Assembly (NCBI GenBank): GCA_011391185.1
Contig: JAABRB010000004.1
Span: 1 to 33,324, forward strand
Source of the DNA: Betaproteobacteria bacterium
GTDB taxonomy: Bacteria > Pseudomonadota > Gammaproteobacteria > Burkholderiales > SG8-39
Reading direction: 5' to 3'
Length of the DNA: 33,324 nt
In this document: piece after piece, positions 19,695 to 29,728 of the stretch
How the letters are laid out: each line of letters starts with the position of its first letter
How positions within the stretch are numbered: position 1 is the first letter of the stretch
Position numbers and translations under genes: made by a program
The notes under the pieces: model-generated
What the model saw: the letters and a program-made list of their open reading frames with translations, nothing else
The model's database searches: none
Told to the model about the DNA's origin: nothing

Positions 19695-20063
19695 TTACTT
19701 CGGCACTTCACTGGCCCGTGAGTCGGGCGTATCGGGCTTCAAGGCGGGCTTCGATTCCGACGCTTTTCCCGCTGGCGCAGGCGGCGGTTTCACCGTTTCC
19801 ATGATCGTGCCCCCGGCACCCGGCTTGTTGCTCGCGACATAGGCAAGCCCGAGGCTCGTCATGAAGAAGATCGCGGCAAGCAGTGCGGTGGCACGCGAGA
19901 GGAAGTTTGCCGATCCAGTCGCCCCGAAAACGCTGCCGGACGCCCCCCCTCCGAACGCGGCACCAACGTCAGCCCCCTTGCCGTGCTGAAGGAGCACGAG
20001 CGCGATGACGGCCACGGCCACCACGACGTGTACTGCAAGAATCACGATTACCCAGTCGATCAT
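19695..20063 (-). CDS. secG: Preprotein translocase subunit SecG
   Basis: A 122-residue inner-membrane protein that assists SecYE and SecA in protein export. It has two predicted helices (about 4-22 and 57-75) joined by the family loop [20 protein letters not shown] and [14 protein letters not shown]. The C-terminal tail is a Pro/Lys/Ala-rich low-complexity extension common in proteobacterial SecG. ATG 20063 is supported by GAGGA at about 6 nt; the longer frame upstream has no such signal. It follows tpiA by 60 bp and precedes tRNA-Leu. Confidence 0.94.
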   Translation of the reverse strand: MIDWVIVILAVHVVVAVAVIALVLLQHGKGADVGAAFGGGASGSVFGATGSANFLSRATALLAAIFFMTSLGLAYVASNKPGAGGTIMETVKPPPAPAGKASESKPALKPDTPDSRASEVPK

Positions 20064-20123
20064 TCGATTTCCTCGATTCCGAAAACTGTCCTGGAAACAG
20101 CGTATGCGCCGCTGCAATCCATA

Positions 20124-20894
20124 TCAGGATGCCGCCTGCGCGTCTGCAGCCGCCCTGCAGATCGCGATGAAATCCTCGGCGACGAGAGACGCCCCGCCGA
20201 CCAGCCCGCCATCGACATCCGGCATTGCGAAGAGCTCGGCCGCATTGCCGGACTTCACGCTTCCGCCGTACAGGATCAGCAGCTTTCCGGCCAGCCCCGC
20301 GTCCCGCTTCGCGACACGCGCCCGCAGAAACTCGTGCACCGTCTGCGCCTGCGCCGGCGTCGCGTTTTGTCCCGTTCCGATCGCCCAGACCGGCTCGTAT
20401 GCCAGCACGGCCTCGGCGAATGCCTGCACACCGGCCACGTCCAGGACCGCGTCGAGCTGTCGCCCGACGACCGCCTCGGTTGCGCCCTGGTTGCGCTCCT
20501 CGAGCGTCTCACCGACGCACAGGATCGGCATCAACCCCGCCCGCTGCGCAGCCTGGAATTTCGCCGCGACCTGGTGATCACGCTCACCGTGGAGCGCTCT
20601 GCGCTCGGAGTGCCCCACGATCGCATACCGGCATCCGAAGTCACGCAGCATCGCGCCGGAAACCTCCCCCGTATAGGCGCCGGAGTCGTGCTCCGAAATA
20701 TTTTGACCGCCCCAGGCCACGGGAGTGCCCCCGAGCACGCTGGCAGCCTGCGCGAGGTACGGGAACGGCACGCAAACGGCGCACGCTGCGCCGTGCAGCT
20801 CGCCGCCGGCCGTCCGCACCGCTTCGAGCAAGCGCTGGTTCGCCGCGAGACTCCCGTACATCTTCCAGTTGCCGGCGACCAGCTTCGTCCGCAT
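20124..20894 (-). CDS. tpiA: Triosephosphate isomerase
   Basis: A 256-residue TIM-barrel enzyme interconverting dihydroxyacetone phosphate and glyceraldehyde 3-phosphate. Catalytic residues are K11 (AGNWKM), H95 (IVGHSERR) and E167 (AYEPVWAIGTG). The flexible loop 6 follows the glutamate, and LYGGSVKSGN plus GGLVGGASL form the phosphate site. ATG 20894 has GAGG about 10 nt upstream and lies downstream of a good sigma70-like promoter. It heads the tpiA-secG-tRNA-nuo series. Confidence 0.97.
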   Translation of the reverse strand: MRTKLVAGNWKMYGSLAANQRLLEAVRTAGGELHGAACAVCVPFPYLAQAASVLGGTPVAWGGQNISEHDSGAYTGEVSGAMLRDFGCRYAIVGHSERRALHGERDHQVAAKFQAAQRAGLMPILCVGETLEERNQGATEAVVGRQLDAVLDVAGVQAFAEAVLAYEPVWAIGTGQNATPAQAQTVHEFLRARVAKRDAGLAGKLLILYGGSVKSGNAAELFAMPDVDGGLVGGASLVAEDFIAICRAAADAQAAS

Positions 20895-20922
20895 CCCCAG
20901 ATTGCCTCGATTAAACCTTTGA

Positions 20923-20952
20923 ATTTTACCGGTCTCTTGCCGATCCGGTCAA
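20923..20952 (-). promoter_or_regulatory. Sigma70-like promoter for tpiA-secG-tRNA-nuo
   Basis: In the minus-strand sense, TTGACC (20952-20947) and TAAAAT (20928-20923) are separated by 18 bp; each matches the consensus at five of six positions. Transcription would start near 20916, about 20 nt before the tpiA ATG. It lies in the 121-bp dtd-tpiA spacer, the largest gap between the Pho-box region and the tRNA-nuoA leader. This makes it a likely start for the tpiA-nuo unit. Confidence 0.6.
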
Positions 20953-21015
20953 TTTTCCGCAGCGCGACAAGGGAATTCCCGGCACGGTCCGCGCCGGCCT
21001 CGCGCCCTCCGTTGG

Positions 21016-21471
21016 TCATCGAACTCGCTCCGGATCGACTCGCAGCGAGAACGTGACCGGACCATCATTTACCAGGTCCACCTGCATGTGCGCGCCGAAA
21101 CGGCCCGTTGCGACGGGCGCATGCGCGGCGGCGACCTTCTCGACCAGCGCCTCGTACAGCCTGCGACCGGTCGCGGGATCGGCAGCCGGCGTGAAGCTCG
21201 GACGATTGCCGCTTGCGGTATCGGCCGCGAGCGTGAACTGCGAGACGAGGAGTACGCCGCCCCCGACGTCGCGCACCGCGAGATTCATCCGGCCGGCCGC
21301 GTCGCCGAAGATCCGAAAATTGAGGATCCGTTCGGCGAGCCGCGCCACCTGCCGCAACGAGTCACCCCGCTCCGCGCAGGCGAACACGAGGAGCCCTGGC
21401 CCGATCTCGCCGGCCGTTTCACCGTCGACCGTGACACGCGCGCGCAGGACTCGCTGCAGCAGGGCGATCAT
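21016..21471 (-). CDS. dtd: D-aminoacyl-tRNA deacylase
   Basis: A 151-residue enzyme that hydrolyses D-amino acids (and glycine) from mischarged tRNA. Both active-site motifs are visible: SQFTLAADT at 77-85 followed by GNRPSF, and NDGPVT at 135-140, the cross-subunit Gly-cisPro motif region. ATG 21471 overlaps the stop of the E1 beta gene as ATGA, so the two are translationally coupled. Family members usually start MxxLLQRV, as here. It lies 121 bp before tpiA. Confidence 0.95.
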   Translation of the reverse strand: MIALLQRVLRARVTVDGETAGEIGPGLLVFACAERGDSLRQVARLAERILNFRIFGDAAGRMNLAVRDVGGGVLLVSQFTLAADTASGNRPSFTPAADPATGRRLYEALVEKVAAAHAPVATGRFGAHMQVDLVNDGPVTFSLRVDPERVR

Positions 21472-22466
21472 GTCGCGCGCAATGACGGCGCCCGATTGGA
21501 GGCCGGCGCTCCGCCGACCAGCGCCATGACCCGCGCGAGGATCCGATCCGCACCGATCCGCGCCTCGCTCTCCAGCGTGCGCGAGTATCCGACCGGAATG
21601 CGCGGCGCGCCGAGCCGCGCGACCGGAACGCCCAGCTCCTCCGCCACGGTGGCCGCGACCTCGGCCCCGAATCCGCCCGGCTGGACGGCCTCGTGCACGA
21701 CGAGCAGCCGCCGGGTCCGGGCCACCGAGGCGAGCACCGCCTCGCGATCCCAGGGCCAGATCGTGCGCAGGTCGATCACTTCGACCGATACACCCTGCTC
21801 CGCCGCCAGTCTCGCGGCCGCCAGCGTATCGTGCACGCTGCGCGACCACGTGACCACTGTGATGTCTCTACCCGCGCGCACGACTGCCGCGCGCCCGAGC
21901 GCGATCCGATGTCCTTCCGGCACCTCTCCGGAGAGCCCCCAGAGCTCCTTGTGCTCCATGTAGATCACCGGATCGTCGCATTCGATCGCCGCGTGGAGCA
22001 GCGCGTAGTTGTCGGCCGGCATTGCCGGCGTCACGACCACCAGGCCCGGGATGTGCGCGAACCACGCCTCCAGTGACTGCGAGTGCTGCGCGGCCGAGCC
22101 GGACCACAATCCCACCGGCATGCGCGCCACGAGCGGCACGCGCCCCTGGCCGCCGAACATGTAGCGCGCCTTGGCGGCCTGGTTGACGACCTCATCGATG
22201 GCGCAAAGCGCGAAGTCGACGACCCGCAGCTCGACGATCGGCCGCATGCCCTGCAGCGCCATGCCCACCGCCGCGCCCATCATGGTGGCTTCCGAGATCG
22301 GCGTGTCGATCACGCGTTCCCCGCCGAACGCCTGCTGCAGTCCCTTGTATTGCGCGAACACACCCCCGCGACCCACGTCCTCGCCGAGCACCACCACGCC
22401 GGGATCGGCGCGCATCGCCTCGGTCACGGCGGCGCGCGCGGCCTCGCTGTAGCTCATCAGCGCCAC
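21468..22466 (-). CDS. Thiamine-diphosphate 2-oxoacid/acetoin dehydrogenase E1 beta subunit
   Basis: A 332-residue E1 beta (transketolase central and C-terminal domains). [16 protein letters not shown], the conserved glutamate E59 in [15 protein letters not shown] that activates the thiazolium cofactor, and [10 protein letters not shown] are visible. The start is GTG 22466, 7 nt after GGGAG; the in-frame ATG 22457 is too far from it. The gene overlaps E1 alpha by 10 nt. Similarity is to PdhB, AcoB and BkdB-type subunits; the exact substrate (pyruvate, acetoin or branched oxoacid) is not set by what I can see. No E2 or E3 gene is in the window. Confidence 0.88.
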   Translation of the reverse strand: MALMSYSEAARAAVTEAMRADPGVVVLGEDVGRGGVFAQYKGLQQAFGGERVIDTPISEATMMGAAVGMALQGMRPIVELRVVDFALCAIDEVVNQAAKARYMFGGQGRVPLVARMPVGLWSGSAAQHSQSLEAWFAHIPGLVVVTPAMPADNYALLHAAIECDDPVIYMEHKELWGLSGEVPEGHRIALGRAAVVRAGRDITVVTWSRSVHDTLAAARLAAEQGVSVEVIDLRTIWPWDREAVLASVARTRRLLVVHEAVQPGGFGAEVAATVAEELGVPVARLGAPRIPVGYSRTLESEARIGADRILARVMALVGGAPASNRAPSLRAT

Positions 22467-23500
22467 ATTCCGGCTCCCGTGTCCTGGATCTCGAGATAGG
22501 CCTCCGCCGGGTCAGGATCGGACGCGCCACGCGCTGCCGCGACGGCCGCATCGATTTCAGCTGCGGCGGCCACTCGAGCCGCGTCGATCACGTGCTTCGG
22601 CACCCCGGCCTCGACGAGTCGTCGCGCGGCAATATCGAGCGGATCGCGCGCGCGCGCCCGCTCGAGCTCGGCCGGATCGCGATATCCCGCCGTATCGACC
22701 GATACGTGGCCCTTCACGCGGTATGTGATTGCATGCAGGAACTGCGGTCCGCCGCCGCCGCGCACGCGCGCCGCGAGCTCTGCCGCCGCGGCTTCCACGG
22801 CCACGACATCGTTTCCATCCACTCGCTGACCCGGAACGCCCACAGCGAGTGCGCGCGCGGCCGCGCCGTCGCCCGCCGTCAGGGGTCCGGTCGCCGTCGT
22901 CGCGGAGTAGCCATTGTCCTCGCAGACGAAGAGTACCGGCAGGCGGAACACGGCTGCCCAGTTGAGCCCCTCGAGAAACGGGCCGCGGTTCACCGCACCG
23001 TCGCCGAAGAAGCACGCCACGATCGCCGAACCGGAACGCATGCGGATCGCGTGCGCCGCCCCGATGGCAATCGGAATTCCGGCCGCCACCACGCCGTTCG
23101 CGCCCAGCATGCCCACGGAGAAATCCGCGATGTGCATGGAGCCGCCCTTGCCGCGATTGACGCCAGCCGCGCGGCCGTGAAGTTCCGCCATCATCGCGGC
23201 GACGTCCGCCCCCTTTGCGATCGTGTGCCCGTGCCCGCGATGGGTCGACGTGAGGAGATCGGTCCGCTGCAGGTTCGCGCACACCCCCGCAGGCACTGCC
23301 TCCTGCCCCGTGGAAAGATGCAGGGGCCCGCGAACCGCCGCGGCCGGCCCGAGCGAGGCGCCGAATGCAGCGACGCCGCCGAGGCTCGCCTGCTCAGCCG
23401 CCTCCTCGAAGGCGCGGATGCGGGCCATCACGCGATACAACTCCAGCAAACGCCCGGAGTCGACCCGCACCGCGGGGTCAGATGGCCTGGGCTGCGACAT
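22457..23500 (-). CDS. Thiamine-diphosphate 2-oxoacid/acetoin dehydrogenase E1 alpha subunit
   Basis: A 347-residue E1 alpha. The ThDP motif runs from G166-D167-G168 through N171 to N196 (GDGAVN, about 28 residues, EDNGYS). STHRGHGH at 85-92 and GKGGSMHIAD at 117-126 resemble acetoin-dehydrogenase AcoA-like members more than classical pyruvate E1. Between the first helix and HLSTGQEA (residues about 38-60) there is an Ala/Gly-rich insertion of roughly 15 residues relative to relatives as I remember them. The gene starts 15 bp after pstB and overlaps E1 beta. The substrate is uncertain. Confidence 0.88.
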   Translation of the reverse strand: MSQPRPSDPAVRVDSGRLLELYRVMARIRAFEEAAEQASLGGVAAFGASLGPAAAVRGPLHLSTGQEAVPAGVCANLQRTDLLTSTHRGHGHTIAKGADVAAMMAELHGRAAGVNRGKGGSMHIADFSVGMLGANGVVAAGIPIAIGAAHAIRMRSGSAIVACFFGDGAVNRGPFLEGLNWAAVFRLPVLFVCEDNGYSATTATGPLTAGDGAAARALAVGVPGQRVDGNDVVAVEAAAAELAARVRGGGGPQFLHAITYRVKGHVSVDTAGYRDPAELERARARDPLDIAARRLVEAGVPKHVIDAARVAAAAEIDAAVAAARGASDPDPAEAYLEIQDTGAGMWR

Positions 23501-23515
23501 CTCCGCGTCGTCCGC

Positions 23516-24325
23516 TCAGCCGAAACGGCCGGTGATGTAGTCCTCGGTCTGCTTCTTCTTGGGCGTGATGAAGATCTGGTCGGTCACGTCGAACTCGATG
23601 ATCTCGCCGAGGTACATGTAGGCGGTATAGTCCGAGACCCGCGCGGCCTGCTGCATGTTGTGCGTGACCATGACGATGGTGTAATCGCTCTTCAGTTCGC
23701 TGATCAGCTCCTCGATTCGCGCCGTCGAGATGGGATCGAGTGCGGAGCACGGTTCGTCGAGCAGCAGCACCTCGGGCCGGACCGCGATCCCGCGTGCAAT
23801 GCACAGTCGCTGCTGCTGCCCCCCCGAAAGGCTCATCCCGCTCTGCGCGAGCTTGTCCTTGACCTCGTCCCACAGCGCCGCCTTGCGCAACGCCAACTCC
23901 ACGCGCTCGTCCATTTCACGGGTGGGCAGTCGATCGTACAGCCGAACGCCGAACGCGATGTTGTCGTAGATCGACATCGGAAACGGCGTCGGCTTCTGGA
24001 ACACCATGCCGATCTTGGCGCGCAGGCGGTTCAGATCCTGCCGGGGCGCAAGGATGTCTGCCCCGTCCACGATGATCTCTCCCGTCGCCTCCTGGCTCGG
24101 GTAGAGCGCGTACATGCGGTTGAACGTGCGCAGCAGCGTGGACTTTCCGCATCCGGAAGGCCCGATGAAGGCTGTTATCCTGCGCTCGAGAACCTTGAGG
24201 TTGATGTCTTTCAGCGCCTGGAACTGACCGTAGAAGAAATCGAGGTTCCGCACCTCGATCTTGATCTTCTCGCTCGATCCTGTTTCGGCCGGCACCGACG
24301 CCTTTGATTCGGGTTTCGTTTTCAT
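23516..24325 (-). CDS. pstB: Phosphate ABC transporter ATP-binding protein
   Basis: A 269-residue ATPase of the high-affinity phosphate importer. Walker A is GPSGCGKST (55-63), the Q loop is [11 protein letters not shown], the ABC signature is LSGGQQQR (166-173), Walker B is [12 protein letters not shown] (186-197) and the H loop is [12 protein letters not shown]. The polar N-terminal 20 residues ([20 protein letters not shown]) are an extension with no catalytic role. It follows pstA by 10 bp. In many proteobacteria phoU comes next; here the E1 alpha gene does. Confidence 0.97.
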   Translation of the reverse strand: MKTKPESKASVPAETGSSEKIKIEVRNLDFFYGQFQALKDINLKVLERRITAFIGPSGCGKSTLLRTFNRMYALYPSQEATGEIIVDGADILAPRQDLNRLRAKIGMVFQKPTPFPMSIYDNIAFGVRLYDRLPTREMDERVELALRKAALWDEVKDKLAQSGMSLSGGQQQRLCIARGIAVRPEVLLLDEPCSALDPISTARIEELISELKSDYTIVMVTHNMQQAARVSDYTAYMYLGEIIEFDVTDQIFITPKKKQTEDYITGRFG

Positions 24326-24335
24326 CGGGCGAAAA

Positions 24336-25178
24336 TCAATAGGAGGCCGACCGGTTGCGAAAAATCATCCGCGCCAGAATGTTCAGCGCGAGCACGCTCA
24401 GGGTGATCAGCAACGCGCCCGCCCAGGCAAGCCGCTGCCAATCCTCATAGGGACTCATGGCGAACTGGAAGATGACAACCGGAAGGTTCGCCATCGGCGC
24501 ATTGAAATCCACGCTCCAGAACTGGTTGTTGAGCGCCGTGAAGAGCAGCGGCGCGGTCTCGCCGGATATGCGCGCCACCGCAAGGAGGACTCCGGTCAGC
24601 ACGCCCGCGCGCGCCGCCCGCAGGGTGACCGTCGTGATGATTTTCCACTGGGGCGCACCGAGCGCCGCCGCGGCCTCGCGCAGGCTGTCGGGCACGAGCC
24701 TCAGCATGTTCTCGGTCGTGCGAATGACTACGGGGATCACGATCAGCGCGAGCGCCAGGATTCCGGCGAGCGCGGAGAAATGCTTCACGCGAACAACGTA
24801 CGCCTCGTAGACGAACAGTCCGATCACGATCGACGGCGCGCTGAGCAGGATGTCGCTGACGAAGCGGGTCGTGGGCGCGAGCCAGCCGCGGCGCCCGAAC
24901 TCGGCCAGGTAGACGCCTGCCAATATCCCGATCGGCGTACCGAGCAGCGTCGCGCCGCCCGCCATGATCAGCGACCCGACGATTGCGTTGAGAAGCCCCC
25001 CCGAGCTTCCCGGCGGCGGAGTCATCTGGGTGAAAACATCGGACCACACCGCCGTGAACCCGGCGTCGAACAGGGTCCACAGGATCCACGCAAGCCAGAA
25101 CAGTCCGAACGCCGTCGCGAGCAGCGACATGAACAGGTTGAACCGGTTCATCCACAGCCGCCGCGCGTAGAGGTCCAT
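24336..25178 (-). CDS. pstA: Phosphate ABC transporter permease PstA
   Basis: A 280-residue inner-membrane permease with about six helices. The cytoplasmic coupling loop for PstB is visible ([21 protein letters not shown], with the EAA-G pattern). Other family segments are [15 protein letters not shown] and [16 protein letters not shown] place the start at ATG 25178 ([12 protein letters not shown]), 16 bp after the pstC stop. The longer upstream frame is low-complexity overlap with the 3' end of pstC. It works with PstC as the membrane channel. Confidence 0.94.
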   Translation of the reverse strand: MDLYARRLWMNRFNLFMSLLATAFGLFWLAWILWTLFDAGFTAVWSDVFTQMTPPPGSSGGLLNAIVGSLIMAGGATLLGTPIGILAGVYLAEFGRRGWLAPTTRFVSDILLSAPSIVIGLFVYEAYVVRVKHFSALAGILALALIVIPVVIRTTENMLRLVPDSLREAAAALGAPQWKIITTVTLRAARAGVLTGVLLAVARISGETAPLLFTALNNQFWSVDFNAPMANLPVVIFQFAMSPYEDWQRLAWAGALLITLSVLALNILARMIFRNRSASY

Positions 25179-25194
25179 CTGCAATGTCCCGGTG

Positions 25195-26259
25195 TCAGGT
25201 CTGCCGGCCTTCCCGCCGGGCGAGCCGGAGCAGGAGCAGCTTGGACAGGGACAGGACGATGAACGTGATGACAAAGAGTATCAGGCCGAGCTCGATCAGC
25301 GCCGAGAAATAGAGATCGCCGACCGCTTCCGTGAACTCGTTCGCGAGCGCCGACGCGATGCTGTTGCCGGGAGCGAGCAGCGAGCTCGACAGCCGATGCG
25401 CATTGCCGATCACGAAGGTGACCGCCATCGTTTCGCCGAGCGCGCGGCCGAGGCCGAGCATGATCCCGCCGATGACCCCGACCTTCGTGTACGGCAGCAC
25501 GATGTTCCAGGCCACTTCCCATGTCGTCGCACCGACCCCGTAGGCGGATTCCTTGATCACCGCGGGCACGATCTCGAACACGTCGCGCATGACCGCCGAG
25601 ATGAACGGTATCACCATGACGGCGAGGATGATTCCGGCAGTCAGCACCCCGATCCCCATCGGTGGCCCCTGGAATAGAACGCCGATCAGGGGGATCGGAC
25701 CGAGCACGTCGATCAGGAACGGCTGCACGTAGTCGGCGAACAGCGGCGCGAATACGAACAGCCCCCACATGCCGTAGATGATGCTCGGTATGGCGGCCAG
25801 CAGCTCGATTGCAGTGCCGACGGGGCGCCGCAGCCAGACCGGAGCAAGCTCGGTCAGGAACAGGGCGATTCCGAAGCTTACGGGGACGCCGATGAGAAGC
25901 GCGATCGCCGATGTCACGAGCGTGCCGACGATCGGCACCAGCGCGCCGAATTCCTCGGTGACCGGGTTCCACTCGCTGCTGAACAGGAACCCGGGACCGA
26001 AATGCGTGATCGACTGCCAGCCGCCGGCGACCAGCGTCAGGATGATGCCGGCCAGGAGGGCGAGGACGAGGAACGCAAAGCTCTGCGTAACGAGGCGGAA
26101 CGCCGCATCCTGCCGGCGGAGGCGATCGCCCCTGCGATCGCCGGCGGAACGGGCCGTCGCCACGGCCGCGTCCCGGGCCAGGGCCGCAACGCCATCGCCG
26201 GGCGCGCTCCCACTGTGTCGCGATAGTCCGAACGAATCCGCGGGCGGTGGCTGGGCCAT
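25195..26259 (-). CDS. pstC: Phosphate ABC transporter permease PstC
   Basis: A 354-residue permease with about six membrane helices. It contains [40 protein letters not shown], the coupling loop [21 protein letters not shown] and [18 protein letters not shown], all typical of PstC. The first 50 residues are hydrophilic, Ala/Arg/Asp-rich and cytoplasmic, longer than in E. coli. ATG 26259 lies 21 bp after the pstS stop. It is likely translated from the Pho-box transcript. Confidence 0.95.
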   Translation of the reverse strand: MAQPPPADSFGLSRHSGSAPGDGVAALARDAAVATARSAGDRRGDRLRRQDAAFRLVTQSFAFLVLALLAGIILTLVAGGWQSITHFGPGFLFSSEWNPVTEEFGALVPIVGTLVTSAIALLIGVPVSFGIALFLTELAPVWLRRPVGTAIELLAAIPSIIYGMWGLFVFAPLFADYVQPFLIDVLGPIPLIGVLFQGPPMGIGVLTAGIILAVMVIPFISAVMRDVFEIVPAVIKESAYGVGATTWEVAWNIVLPYTKVGVIGGIMLGLGRALGETMAVTFVIGNAHRLSSSLLAPGNSIASALANEFTEAVGDLYFSALIELGLILFVITFIVLSLSKLLLLRLARREGRQT

Positions 26260-26280
26260 CGCCCTATTCTACATTTTCGA

Positions 26281-27321
26281 TCACTTCCAGACTGGTGCGC
26301 CGCCCGGGCCCTTGAGATTCGCCTTCCATGAATCCTTGATCAGGCCGACGACGCTCTGCGGAATCGCCACGTAGTCGAGCTCGGACGCCATCTTGTCGCC
26401 GTTCGCGAACGACCAGTCGAAGAACTTGAGCACTTCGATGGCCTTTTCGGGATCCGCCTGTGCCTTGTGTATCAGGATGAAGCTCGCGCCGGTGATCGGC
26501 CAGCTCCCGGCACCCGGCTCGTCGGTGAGGATCTCGTAGAACCCCGCCGCGTTCTTCCAGTCGGCGCTCGCCGCCGCTGCCTGAAAGGTCTGCTCGCTCG
26601 GTTGCACGAAGAACCCGGCGCGATTCTTCAGCTGCGCGTGCGACATCTTGTTCTGCTTGGCGTAGGCGAACTCGACATAACCGATCGAGGCCTTCAGGCG
26701 CTGCACCTGCGCGGCCACGCCTTCATTGCCCTTGCCGCCGATCCCGGCCGGCCAGGACACCGACGTGTTTTCGCCGACCTTGGATTTCCATTCCGGGCTG
26801 ACTTTCGACAGGTAGTTGGTGAACAGGAACGTGGTCCCGCTGCCGTCGGAGCGGTGCACGACCGTGATGCCCGACCCGGGAAGCGTGACACCGGGGTTCA
26901 TGCCCGCGATCGCCGGGTCGTTCCACTTGTTGACCTTGCCGAGAAAGATGTCCGCCAGGACCGGACCCGAGAGCTTGAGCTGACCGGGACCCACGCCGGG
27001 AACGTTCACCACGGGGACGACTCCGCCCATGATCGCCGGGAACTGGATCAACCCGTGCTCCGCCAGCTCGTCGACCTTGAGGGGCTTGTCGGAGGCGCCG
27101 AAGTCGACGGTCTTCGCGCGAATCTGCTTGATGCCGCCGCCCGATCCGATCGACTGGTAGTTCAACCCGTTTCCGGTGGCTTTCTTGTACGCATCGGCCC
27201 ACTTGGCGTAGATCGGGTAGGGAAACGTCGCCCCGGCGCCGGTGATGTCAGCCGCGAACGCCGCAGTGGCGAAGATCGCCGATGTGACGAGCGCAGCACC
27301 TGAAAGCATTCTCGATCCCAT
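26281..27321 (-). CDS. pstS: Periplasmic phosphate-binding protein PstS
   Basis: A 346-residue substrate-binding protein of the phosphate importer. The N-terminus is a Sec signal peptide (MGSRMLSGAALVTSAIFATA, cleavage expected after AFA near residue 23), giving mature ADITGAGATFPYPIY. Phosphate-site segments GSGGGIKQIRAKTVDFGASD and HRSDGSGTTFLFTNYL are present. ATG 27321 has AAGGAG 6 nt upstream. Directly upstream is a Pho box, so it should be induced by PhoB under phosphate limitation. Confidence 0.97.
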   Translation of the reverse strand: MGSRMLSGAALVTSAIFATAAFAADITGAGATFPYPIYAKWADAYKKATGNGLNYQSIGSGGGIKQIRAKTVDFGASDKPLKVDELAEHGLIQFPAIMGGVVPVVNVPGVGPGQLKLSGPVLADIFLGKVNKWNDPAIAGMNPGVTLPGSGITVVHRSDGSGTTFLFTNYLSKVSPEWKSKVGENTSVSWPAGIGGKGNEGVAAQVQRLKASIGYVEFAYAKQNKMSHAQLKNRAGFFVQPSEQTFQAAAASADWKNAAGFYEILTDEPGAGSWPITGASFILIHKAQADPEKAIEVLKFFDWSFANGDKMASELDYVAIPQSVVGLIKDSWKANLKGPGGAPVWK

Positions 27322-27379
27322 GCGTCACTCCTTGCTGGACAGTTCTTCGAAATCGCAGCGGTCCTCGACCGCCACGCGA

Positions 27380-27413
27380 AGTGTATGGGCGTGATGTGAC
27401 AGGGAGATTACAG
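27380..27413 (-). promoter_or_regulatory. Pho box (PhoB site) and -10 box of pstSCAB
   Basis: In the minus-strand sense, CTGTAAT-CTCC-CTGTCAC (27413-27396) is two 7-bp direct repeats with a 4-bp spacer. Each matches the CTGTCAT PhoB half-site at six of seven bases. Ten bases further, TACACT (27385-27380) fits a -10 box, the usual distance when PhoB replaces the -35 element. The site is about 75 bp before the pstS ATG, in the 124-bp glmM-pstS gap. Confidence 0.8.
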
Positions 27414-27445
27414 TCCGGCCCGCCCGGGTTTCGCCAGGCGGCGGG

Positions 27446-28803
<1,358 letters not shown>

Positions 28804-28807
<4 letters not shown>

Positions 28808-29709
28808 CCCAAAGCGTCCAGAGCAGCGAGGACTGCCAGGGCATCGCGGGTCGCGGCAACATCGTGAACCCGGACGATTCCGGCGCCGCGCTGCACGGCC
28901 AGCAGCATCGCCGCAATGCTGGCAGGCATCCTTTCATCGGCCGGCCGGCCGGTGATCGCGCCGAGCGTGGACTTCCGGGAGAGACCGGCCATGACCGGAT
29001 ACCCGAGCTCGCCGAGGCCGGCGAGCTCGCGCAGCAGGACAAGATTGTGCGCGACGGACTTTCCAAATCCGAACCCCGGATCCACCACGATGCGCGCCCG
29101 GTCTATGCCGGCGGACTCCGCGGCGGCCGCGCGTTCGGCCAGATACGCCTTCACTTCGCCGACGACATCCGCATAGCGAGGCTCGCGCTGCATGGTGCGC
29201 GGGTCACCCTGCATGTGCATCAGGCAGACCGCGGCACCTGAACCGGCAATGACATCCGCGGCGCCCTGCGCGCGCAGCGCATTGATATCGTTGATCATCG
29301 AAGCGCCGCGATCGAGCCCGGCGCGCATGACCTCGGGCTTCATCGTATCGATCGAGACCGGCAGCGGACCGTCCCGCAGCGCATCGAGCACCGGAAGGAT
29401 CCGCTCGAGTTCCTCACGCACAGACACCGGCGCGGCGCCCGGTCGGCTGGACTCGCCACCGATATCGAGGATGTCGGCGCCCTCCTCGACCAAGCGTCTG
29501 GCGTGCGCAATCGCCTTTGCGGGATCGTTTGCGGGATCGAAAAAGCGCCCCCCATCCGAGAAGGAATCGGGCGTGACGTTGACGACCCCCATCACCAGAG
29601 GGCGCGAGAGGACGAGCGTGAATCGGCCGCAGCGCAGGATGGGCAGGGGCCGGGACGACCGGAGCGAGGCGTGGCCCGCGGAGCGGAGGCGGGCCTCCTC
29701 ACTCCTCAC
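28804..29709 (-). CDS. folP: Dihydropteroate synthase
   Basis: A TIM-barrel enzyme joining p-aminobenzoate to the pterin pyrophosphate in folate synthesis; the sulfonamide target. Motifs are [56 protein letters not shown] and RVHDV. No ATG precedes the domain: the candidate is GTG 29709, giving 301 residues and lying 19 bp after the ftsH stop with a G-run 9 nt upstream. This adds an odd Arg/Ser-rich leader ([20 protein letters not shown]) before ILRCGRFTL, where relatives begin. The leader coincides with a GC-rich structured stretch. Start confidence is moderate; function confidence is high. Confidence 0.92.
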
Positions 29710-29710
29710 G
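29660..29710. repeat. Structured GC-rich element at the ftsH-folP junction
   Basis: On the plus strand GGCCCGC (29673-29679) and GCGGGCC (29689-29695) form a perfect 7-bp inverted repeat around a 9-nt purine-rich loop. It is followed by the direct repeat CTCCTCACTCCTCAC at 29695-29709. The composition differs from the coding DNA on both sides. It may be one copy of a dispersed intergenic repeat; only one copy is visible here, so this is a guess. Confidence 0.35.
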
Positions 29711-29728
29711 CCACACCCCCCACGGTCA

